Shown: piece by piece, positions 57,636 through 64,000 of the stretch
Layout of the letters: each line of letters starts with the position of its first letter
Numbering within the stretch: position 1 is the stretch's first letter
Source of the DNA: Nitrosospira briensis C-128
Lineage (GTDB): Bacteria; Pseudomonadota; Gammaproteobacteria; Burkholderiales; Nitrosomonadaceae
Length of the DNA stretch: 64,000 nt
NCBI RefSeq assembly: GCF_000619905.2
Contig: NZ_CP012371.1
Location: 1,302,001 to 1,366,000 of the forward strand
Direction of reading: 5' to 3'
Translations under genes and position numbers: made by a program
Notes under the pieces: model-generated
What the model saw: the letters and a program-made list of their open reading frames with translations, nothing else
Databases searched by the model: none
Told to the model about the DNA's origin: nothing

Positions 57636-57785
57636 GCCTGTCGGGCTTGAAGAATTGCAGCAAAAAAGTGACTGGGTGAGGATAGATTCTGCGGATTTTG
57701 AAGGCCAATAGTTATTCTACCGGCCGAAAAAGCAGTGAAATACGAGATAGGCTGCTAGCGCCGACAACTTGAAAATCCGAAATTG
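57636..57785. repeat. MITE-like dispersed repeat, copy 2 (inverse orientation)
   Basis: From GCCTGTCGGGCTTGAAGAAT at the left, about 105 bp match the reverse complement of the right part of the repeat at 37450-37610, including AAGGCCAATAGTTATTCTA and GGCCGAAAAAGC. The right end (to about 57785) is decayed. It lies in the convergent gap between the PLD-like gene and the SDR gene. Confidence 0.72.
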
Positions 57786-57868
57786 TAATACCCAAAACTC
57801 GGCTTTAACCAGAAATCACCTTTTGCGGTGTAGCTCACTTCGGTAAGGATCACATCTTCAAGGCATAT

Positions 57869-58705
57869 TCATAGTGCAGTCCATCCTCCATCCATGACCA
57901 GGTTTGCTCCAGTCATATAGCTCGAAGCATCCGAGGCTAGAAAAATAGCGGCTCCACGGTATTCGTTTTTTTCTGACATGCGGCCCAGGATAGTACGGGA
58001 TGAATAGTTTTTAATAAACTCATCATCATGTTGATTCCAGACTCCACTAGGCGTGAGAAGGTTCACCCGTATGGCGGTATTCATATAATAAGCCGCTAAA
58101 AACTTCGTCAATCCCAACAGACCCGCTTTGCAAACGGAATAAACGGCGGGCTTGTATGTCTGGTTTTCTTGACCTGCTTTTTTATAAATACGTTGATCCG
58201 GCCCCACAAGTCCGTAATTGGATCCCAAAAAAATAATGGATCCCTTCCCTGATTTTTCCATTACCTCGCATGCAGTCTGGGTAAATAAAAAAGCACCCGT
58301 TAAATTGACATCCAGAGAGGATTGCCAAAGTTCTTTTGGAAACTTGGTAAATTTGGAAAAAGAGGTGGTGTCGGAACCCCGTTCAAATTTCGGATCAATA
58401 GCGGCGCTGTGGATAACAGCATCGATTCGATTGAACTGAATTTCGCATAACTGGACAATGGACCGGCAAGAATCGGTGTCGGTCACATCCAGGACCTGGA
58501 TCCATGTTTTCGTATTTGGATAAACAGAAGCAATTTCGCTTTTTAGAGATTCGAGATTTTCTCTCTTTAAATCTCCCAGTACTAAATGGGCACCAGCCGA
58601 AGCGGCGGCGAGAGCAAATTCTTTTCCGAGCAGACCGGTGGCTCCACTGATGAGCACCACGCGATCGGTAAGATCAAAGGGCGTATCTTTGTATGGTTGA
58701 TTCAT
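57869..58705 (-). CDS. Short-chain dehydrogenase/reductase of a CMP-sugar operon
   Basis: This 278-residue classical SDR has the NAD(P) loop SGATGLLGKEFALAA near residue 15 and the catalytic YSVCK near 190, plus a conserved Ser region before it (FLGSNYGLVG). It is the third gene of an operon with a Gfo/Idh oxidoreductase and a CMP-sugar synthetase, each overlapping the next by 4 bp. The set resembles the PtmA/PtmB type genes of nonulosonic acid modification. The substrate is not shown. By eye its sequence is more AT-rich than the core genes. Confidence 0.87.
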   Translation of the reverse strand: MNQPYKDTPFDLTDRVVLISGATGLLGKEFALAAASAGAHLVLGDLKRENLESLKSEIASVYPNTKTWIQVLDVTDTDSCRSIVQLCEIQFNRIDAVIHSAAIDPKFERGSDTTSFSKFTKFPKELWQSSLDVNLTGAFLFTQTACEVMEKSGKGSIIFLGSNYGLVGPDQRIYKKAGQENQTYKPAVYSVCKAGLLGLTKFLAAYYMNTAIRVNLLTPSGVWNQHDDEFIKNYSSRTILGRMSEKNEYRGAAIFLASDASSYMTGANLVMDGGWTAL

Positions 58706-59688
58706 AGAGCAACCTTCTGATGGGTTTGAAGGGATTTTTTGACTGCCAGGGCGGTGTTCAGGACATCGATGCCGTCCTGCAAAGTGACTCGGGGAGTCGA
58801 TCCTCCGGAAAACGTCTCAATAAATTCCGCCATCATGGATAGAAATAACGCATTCCGGTCCCAGGCTGAAGGTAATTCCATTTCATCCAGGATTTGCCCA
58901 TTTTGTTTCAGGGTAGTGCGGCGAGTGGGATAGTCCCAGTCTACGATGGCGTTTTCAGCTACGATGTTCATATGGCGGACAGGCGGCTTTCGCCAATAAT
59001 CCATCCGGAGCTGAACACAGATATTTTGCTCGGTTTCGAACGTGATGAGCGCGGTATCTTCTGCTGTGATTTCGAGAGATGTTCGATGCCCTCCGATAGC
59101 AAAGACCTCCCTGGGTTTTCCGAAAAGCCAATGCAAATAGTCCAGCTCATGGATAAGCGTCAGAACAACCCCTCCACCCTGATCCGCGCGCGCTGCATAA
59201 CTCTGCCGGTAATCTTCCCAAGGGTGCCAGTCGGGCAGGTATTCTCCCAGATCCACTTGCACCGAATAGATCTTTCCGAGTTTATCCTGTTTGATCCATT
59301 CTTCGATTTTCTGCAGTCCCGGGTGCATCCGGAGTTGACACCCCACCAAAACTTTAGGCCCATTCAAAGTGAGGTAGCGAGCCAGTTCGGGCAGCCGCTG
59401 TTTTTCATGGGCAATGGGTTTTTCAACATAAACGTGGGACCCTGCCTTAAGGGCTTTGATGAGCGTTTCCAGATGAAGGGAGGTGGGGTTGGCCACCACC
59501 ACGAGGTCGAATTTGTGGCTGAGTGCGAGGTCAAGATCTTGAAAGACAGTAATACCTTCGGGGATGATCTCCATGGGGGGCGGAAGATTCCGGCTTCGCA
59601 CCACGCCGAGTTCGCGAATTCCGAGCGTATGTAAATTGTTGAGGTGCCTGACTCCAATGGATCCAAGGCCAACCACCAAAGCTTTCAA
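58702..59688 (-). CDS. Gfo/Idh/MocA-family oxidoreductase
   Basis: This 328-residue NAD(P)-dependent sugar oxidoreductase has the nucleotide loop VVGLGSIGVRHLNNL at the N-terminus and the EKP motif near residue 95. The conserved His/Asp region LIHELDYLHWLFG lies near 175. It overlaps both neighbours by 4 bp. It would oxidise or reduce a ring hydroxyl of the sugar acid activated by the next-upstream gene. Confidence 0.87.
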   Translation of the reverse strand: MKALVVGLGSIGVRHLNNLHTLGIRELGVVRSRNLPPPMEIIPEGITVFQDLDLALSHKFDLVVVANPTSLHLETLIKALKAGSHVYVEKPIAHEKQRLPELARYLTLNGPKVLVGCQLRMHPGLQKIEEWIKQDKLGKIYSVQVDLGEYLPDWHPWEDYRQSYAARADQGGGVVLTLIHELDYLHWLFGKPREVFAIGGHRTSLEITAEDTALITFETEQNICVQLRMDYWRKPPVRHMNIVAENAIVDWDYPTRRTTLKQNGQILDEMELPSAWDRNALFLSMMAEFIETFSGGSTPRVTLQDGIDVLNTALAVKKSLQTHQKVAL

Positions 59689-60401
59689 ATGGTGCTTCCC
59701 CGTCTTTCCATCAGAAATTCGGCCAGTTGAAACGAGAATTCATCGTCGATATCGATGGAGTCGTTGCTGTCGATCTTAAGCGGCAAGACGTGTGTGCCTG
59801 TGAGGGAATGTTTTTCCAGAATGGTCCGGGTGCGAATCAAATCCAGATAACCGATTTGCCAATACACCTTGGGCAAACTTTGCCTCGGCTCGTTGAAGGG
59901 CTCGGGAATGCCGGGAATGCTCAATAGCGCTTGCATAAAACCATCCGCTCCGATGGTCCACATTTTATAGGGATTTTGCCCCGGTTCGATGATTCCTCGA
60001 ACCGAATCGGCTTCCGGATTTTTTTTCAGGAGCTCAGCAGCCTCTTCTATTTTTGAAACGCTACGCGAGGGAGAAGTTGGACGGAATTGAAAGATAGCAT
60101 CGGGAAGTGGAACTCGATTTTGCTCCAACCATCGCAAAAAATGATGAAATACGGGCAAGTCCCGCGTGTCGTCCTGCGCGAGTTCACTGGGCCTTAAGAA
60201 GGGTACCTCGGCGCCGGCATTTCTCGCGACCTTGGCAATTTCCTCCGAATCCGTGCTGACAAAAGTTCGCTGGATGGAAGGGCATTTGAGGGAAATCTCA
60301 ATCGAATGGGCGATAAGGGGTTTTCCCCGCAAAAGCCGGATATTTTTATGGGGTACGGCCTTTGATCCTCCCCGCGCGGGAATGAGTGAATAAATTAACA
60401 T
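59685..60401 (-). CDS. Acylneuraminate cytidylyltransferase-like CMP-sugar synthetase
   Basis: This 238-residue enzyme opens with IPARGGSKAVPHKNIRLL, the CTP-binding signature of NeuA/PseF/PtmB enzymes, and has FQFRPTSPSR near residue 105. It would make a CMP-activated nonulosonic acid such as a neuraminic or legionaminic acid. No synthase (NeuB) or epimerase for such a sugar lies in the window, so the precursor must be made elsewhere or the substrate is different. It is the first gene of the three-gene operon. Confidence 0.87.
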   Translation of the reverse strand: MLIYSLIPARGGSKAVPHKNIRLLRGKPLIAHSIEISLKCPSIQRTFVSTDSEEIAKVARNAGAEVPFLRPSELAQDDTRDLPVFHHFLRWLEQNRVPLPDAIFQFRPTSPSRSVSKIEEAAELLKKNPEADSVRGIIEPGQNPYKMWTIGADGFMQALLSIPGIPEPFNEPRQSLPKVYWQIGYLDLIRTRTILEKHSLTGTHVLPLKIDSNDSIDIDDEFSFQLAEFLMERRGSTI

Positions 60402-60588
60402 CGACTACAGTCTGCACTGCTTCAATTCAGTAGGCTTGATAGCCCGTTTCGGCCGAAATGATGCGCTTGGGGTAAGTGGTTGTCAAGCGATGTTCCGAAG
60501 GGAGGAGCCATGGGACAACTAAACATGCCTGCGCCACAGCGACACAGACATGCGCCCAATCAGCCGTTCAGGCTACGGTGGAGCTGAG

Positions 60589-61542
60589 TTAGGCAATAAG
60601 CCAGTTTCCATTCAAGCAAAACTCGAGCTTCAACTTATTGAAGGGCCCGAGCGGTTCTTCCTGTAATTCAAAATAATGAATATCCCCAATGGAGTCGTGC
60701 AGATGGATCCAGTTTCGACGCAGATAGGATTTCAAAAAACGGGCATTGGCGGTTCTACCATCCACCAGAATAAGCGTGCCCGGTTCAAGAAAAAACTCAA
60801 CTCTCAAAATATCCGCCGACATCGGCATTCTTGCTTTGCTGTTGAACGAGAAACCGTTTATCTCTTGTGTAGTGGCAAATTGCGAGGGACCGTCGAGATA
60901 GATAAAGTCAGGGGATATGTTGGGTAGTTTTGAATAAACGCTTGCGATTCTATTGTCGTGAATCAAAACATCAACAGAGCTATGAGAAATGGTGGCGAAT
61001 GCTTGAAGCCTTGATCCAAGTCTTGATCTGGTGATTTCTAAAAAATGCTGCTCCTCTTCAACCGCATACACGTGAAATGGATTGTCGCTACGAATGGATT
61101 TTCTTGCCCACTCACCAAAGTGTCCGTCAAGTATGCGCATCGCGTCGGTGAGGATTACTGTGCTGTAGCCACTGCCAAACTCGAGAGCGTTGATGACCTT
61201 ACGACTTAATGCGATCCAATGAAGACGACACAAATCTTCGTATTCGGGTTCAAACGGTTTTTCCTCAAACGCCGAGACGGATTTTTCGAGCATGGAGTTT
61301 TTGCTTGCCGCTCGATCTGCTTCCAATGCCTTACACAACGCTCGTAGAGAGAATAAATCAACATATTCTTCAACTCTTACTGGATCATGAAAACACGTGA
61401 GTGAAAATCTTTTTAACGAATCATTAACAGCCTGAAACGAAGGAGATAGAGCGACATCGGAAGTGTTAGCGGGAGGGGCTATAGACATCGGATATTCTCT
61501 CATCGGTTCGGTGGAAGTACTCATTTTATTTCGTAATGCCAC
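60589..61542 (-). CDS. Putative SAM-dependent methyltransferase
   Basis: This protein of about 317 residues has a motif resembling the SAM loop, NALEFGSGYSTVIL near residue 120. A later FIYLDGPSQFA segment, near 215, and ILVDGRTANARF near 265 fit a Rossmann-fold methyltransferase. I do not recognise a named family. It lies upstream of the CMP-sugar operon in the same direction with a 187-bp gap. Several in-frame ATGs near the start leave the exact N-terminus open. Methylation of the surface glycan is a guess. Confidence 0.65.
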   Translation of the reverse strand: MALRNKMSTSTEPMREYPMSIAPPANTSDVALSPSFQAVNDSLKRFSLTCFHDPVRVEEYVDLFSLRALCKALEADRAASKNSMLEKSVSAFEEKPFEPEYEDLCRLHWIALSRKVINALEFGSGYSTVILTDAMRILDGHFGEWARKSIRSDNPFHVYAVEEEQHFLEITRSRLGSRLQAFATISHSSVDVLIHDNRIASVYSKLPNISPDFIYLDGPSQFATTQEINGFSFNSKARMPMSADILRVEFFLEPGTLILVDGRTANARFLKSYLRRNWIHLHDSIGDIHYFELQEEPLGPFNKLKLEFCLNGNWLIA

Positions 61543-61640
61543 GGACCTGCTGACAAGCTCAGTTTTTTTGTAGCAAGCCCAGAGTTAGTGCACGGCGAAC
61601 GTGATTGTTCATCTGAGCGGCGCAAAACCGGGTCAGCTCA

Positions 61641-61991
61641 TCAAACGATACTTGTTTCAAATTTCATCCACAAAACCAGCAACAAGGCGGCAGGCAGACA
61701 CCACAATGCAGAGGCGCAGACAAGTGCCCATTTCAAGGGCATAAGGTCGACCAGCATATAGATAGCCACCAGGTAGACAAGAAGCGGGATCATGCCGCAC
61801 AGACTGAACAAAATAGTATTTTTGAGCTCGTCATGAGTGCGTTCGCTACCGATGATGTAATGAGCGATCAGTGCAAAAGTGGGAAATAACGGCACCAGTC
61901 CGGCAAGATAGTAATTCTTCATATGCGCCAGCAAGCTGATAATTATTACCACAGAGGCGCCCAGCAGTGCCTTGATAGACAGTGTCATCAT
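61641..61991 (-). CDS. glpM: GlpM-family inner-membrane protein
   Basis: This 116-residue protein has four hydrophobic helices and the GlpM pattern: IKALLGASVVIIISLLAHMKNYYLAGLVPLF near the start, SER near residue 55 and a Trp/Leu-rich end. GlpM proteins are small membrane proteins of unclear role, named from an early link with alginate synthesis in Pseudomonas. The ATG at 61991 has an ideal GGAAGGAG site; the frame is open further upstream (to 62309) but that part overlaps the kinase gene. Confidence 0.85.
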   Translation of the reverse strand: MMTLSIKALLGASVVIIISLLAHMKNYYLAGLVPLFPTFALIAHYIIGSERTHDELKNTILFSLCGMIPLLVYLVAIYMLVDLMPLKWALVCASALWCLPAALLLVLWMKFETSIV

Positions 61992-62226
61992 ATCGACTCC
62001 TTCCATTACCATTCCGATTTTCGAAGCGTATACATGTTTTCCGGTACCTGTTTCAAAAGTCATCGTGAAAATTATAGTAAAGGAATCCTGACGTAAAGAT
62101 GGCGAAGTCATTACGAATCTGTAATGTTTGGGGAAGAGTTGCGCACTGAACAGGGCTATGGATGATGCTTTGCGAAGCCAGAGTGGGACGAGTTTGCTTG
62201 TCCGCAAGGGTAAAGCGACGGCATGG

Positions 62227-63657
62227 TTACGCCGGAAAGAAAAGCCGTACGGACGTACCTTGGCCGACGACGCTTTGCACAGCGATCTTGCCACGGTGGA
62301 GATCGACAATCGATTTTACGATAGCCAATCCCAGCCCAGCGCCTTCTGTTTTAATATTGCGAGAAGGACTGATCCGGTAGAAACGATCAAATATTTTTGG
62401 CAGATGTTCTTGCGCAATCCCCATCCCGCTATCACGACAGCCAACCTCGATCCCACCATCCATACTACGGATGGAAAAAGTGATTTCTCCACCAACCGGG
62501 GTGTAATGCAGGGCATTTGAAAGGAGGTTACTGATGACCCTTCGGAAAAGAATCGGATCGGCGTTCATTTCCCCACTCCCTGTGCAAATTACCGAAACGT
62601 TTTGCTCCGCGGCTAACGCTTCATAAAAAGCAATAATTTTCCTGATTTCCGTGGACGCATCCATTGTTAGAGAAGTAATCATGGTCTGCGCACTGTCGGC
62701 TCTGGCCAAGAATAACAGGCTGTCCATCATGCGCGACAAGCGATCGTATTCCTCCAGACTTGACGCAAGTATTTCACGATATTCATTAGTCTCACGGAGC
62801 TTGGAAAGGGCTACTTCCGCTTCTCCGCGTAAATTATTGATCGGGGTGCGCAACTCATGCGCCAGATCAGCTGAAAATTGGGAAAGGCGACTAAATGAAT
62901 CTTCCAGCCGGTCAAGCATCGCATCAAACGCACGTGCCAGTGATACTAGCTCCTGAGGCCATTGCGCGACATCAATGCGTTCATGCAGTTGGCTTGCGGT
63001 AATGCGCTCGGCGGCCCTGGTAATATCAGCCAGGGGCTTCATGCCACGCTGCGCCGTGATTATTCCGACGGCTGCGGATACCAGAATGCCGATTAATAAT
63101 ACGCCAATCAAATAGCGCTCATATCGACTGACCAGTATTTCTTCGCCTGTTTCATCCAATGCCACATGAATTAGCCGTTTTGGCCTATTGGTGTCATTGT
63201 CGCCCGTCTGGGCAGCAATCAGTACATAGCTTCTATTGGCGGTAGAGCGCCATTTTTTCGCTTTTCCAGTCAGTTGATTTGGATCAGGAAATACGGCGGG
63301 CGGAATTTCTCGATCCATGCCATGAGCCTCGTAAAGCGTACGACCCGACTCATCCAGTATGCGACTGTAGGCACGATACTGGGAGTTGGAAAATCCAATA
63401 TTTTCCTGTGAAATTTCACGTTCAAGCGCTTCTGTATTACCAGCCCGAAGAATAAGATCGAAAACTTGAACTCGGCTGCTGAGAAATTGCTCATCTTCTT
63501 TTTCCAGCGTGGTAATAAGAACCCAATATAGAAATCCTGAAGCAAAGATGAGCATAACGGAAGCCGATAATGCATAAAGCCAGGCCAGTTGCCTGGCAAT
63601 CGACCAACCCCGAAAACCGGGGGTGACTTTTAATTGATGAGCATTATCGATCTTCAA
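62227..63657 (-). CDS. Heavy-metal-sensor type histidine kinase
   Basis: This 476-residue membrane kinase has helices at about residues 25-50 and 183-205 around a periplasmic sensor loop. A HAMP domain follows, then the phosphorylated His in [11 protein letters not shown] (near 270). The ATP-binding domain has [19 protein letters not shown] and [10 protein letters not shown]. The layout fits CusS/CopS-like metal sensors; the signal is not shown. Its start overlaps the response regulator stop by 14 bp. Confidence 0.92.
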   Translation of the reverse strand: MKIDNAHQLKVTPGFRGWSIARQLAWLYALSASVMLIFASGFLYWVLITTLEKEDEQFLSSRVQVFDLILRAGNTEALEREISQENIGFSNSQYRAYSRILDESGRTLYEAHGMDREIPPAVFPDPNQLTGKAKKWRSTANRSYVLIAAQTGDNDTNRPKRLIHVALDETGEEILVSRYERYLIGVLLIGILVSAAVGIITAQRGMKPLADITRAAERITASQLHERIDVAQWPQELVSLARAFDAMLDRLEDSFSRLSQFSADLAHELRTPINNLRGEAEVALSKLRETNEYREILASSLEEYDRLSRMMDSLLFLARADSAQTMITSLTMDASTEIRKIIAFYEALAAEQNVSVICTGSGEMNADPILFRRVISNLLSNALHYTPVGGEITFSIRSMDGGIEVGCRDSGMGIAQEHLPKIFDRFYRISPSRNIKTEGAGLGLAIVKSIVDLHRGKIAVQSVVGQGTSVRLFFPA

Positions 63658-64000
63658 ACAGATATCCGACGCCGCGAACGGTATGAATCAGCTTTTTCTC
63701 GAATGGATCATCGATCTTACTGCGCAACCGGCGTATCGCCACATCGATGACGTTGGTATCGCTATCGAAGTTAATGTCCCAGACCTGTTCGGCAATCAGA
63801 GTACGGGATAAAACTTCTCCGGCACGTCGCATCAGCAGTGATAACAGCGCGAATTCCTTGGATGTCAGGTCAAGGCGGTTACCGCCGCGTGTCGCCTTCT
63901 GGCGCTCGAATTCGATCTCCAGATCAGCAATTTTCAAGGTCTCGTTACATCGTGGTGGCGCGCGCCGTAATAGCAGGCGGACCCTGGCCAGCAACTCGGA
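63644..64000 (-). CDS. OmpR-family response regulator, C-terminal part (cut by window edge)
   Basis: About 118 C-terminal residues are in the window; the receiver domain lies beyond the right edge. The winged-helix DNA-binding domain is complete: [21 protein letters not shown], then [19 protein letters not shown], then [12 protein letters not shown]. It is the partner of the overlapping histidine kinase. The CusR/CopR type is inferred from the kinase. Confidence 0.9.
   Translation of the reverse strand, partial: SELLARVRLLLRRAPPRCNETLKIADLEIEFERQKATRGGNRLDLTSKEFALLSLLMRRAGEVLSRTLIAEQVWDINFDSDTNVIDVAIRRLRSKIDDPFEKKLIHTVRGVGYLFEDR

Overview
The window reads as chromosomal DNA of a Gram-negative betaproteobacterium, most likely a Nitrosospira-like member of the Nitrosomonadaceae. 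The gene order hfq-hflX-hflK-hflC-hisZ-purA is typical of betaproteobacteria, and the outer-membrane porins, Kdo-type sugar genes and abundance of c-type cytochromes all point to a Gram-negative respiratory organism. No amo or hao gene lies in the window, so the genus is an inference from overall resemblance.

Region 1 (0.3-12 kb): a GH15 glucoamylase, then a compact caa3-type terminal oxidase operon (coxB with a C-terminal haem domain, ctaD with an unusual HPWVY motif, coxC, a small membrane protein, a tri-haem cytochrome c). Downstream are a small lipoprotein, a serine dehydratase that resembles the animal enzyme, and on the opposite strand the oxidase assembly genes ctaG and sco.

Region 2 (12-27.4 kb): housekeeping genes. 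These are leuA, a YihY membrane protein, a TlpA-type thioredoxin, proS, rppH, a di-haem cytochrome c peroxidase, then hfq-hflX, hflK-hflC, a DUF2065 protein, hisZ, purA and a GNAT acetyltransferase.

Region 3 (27.4-38.4 kb): two paralogous outer-membrane porins flank a lipoprotein that is a paralogue of the one in region 1. Then come ilvA, rpiA, phoU, ppx, corA and a metallo-beta-lactamase-fold phosphodiesterase.

Region 4 (38.5-61.5 kb): a large surface-glycan region. It holds a GT2 glycosyltransferase, two divergent copies of an uncharacterised GT-B-like protein about 14 kb apart, a tightly overlapping six-gene operon (KdsB-like cytidylyltransferase, HpcH/HpaI aldolase, D-2-hydroxyacid dehydrogenase, NAD epimerase, HAD phosphatase, nucleotidyltransferase), a sugar-transfer ATP-grasp protein, a HIT protein, a divergent phosphoglycerate mutase, a three-domain glycosyltransferase fusion, an O-antigen ligase, a PLD-like protein, an SDR / Gfo-Idh / CMP-sugar synthetase operon and a putative methyltransferase. 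The six-gene operon with its candidate transferases is the best candidate for an undescribed pathway.

Region 5 (61.6-64 kb): glpM and a metal-sensor type two-component system whose response regulator runs off the window.

Between genes lie several short non-coding inverted-repeat elements: two copies of a roughly 155-bp MITE-like repeat (37.5 and 57.7 kb), two elements flanked on both sides by TTAA (27.5 and 56.3 kb), and a small inverted-repeat remnant (54.6 kb). Several begin or end within a few bases of a stop codon. I found no rRNA, tRNA, CRISPR array, prophage or intact transposase.
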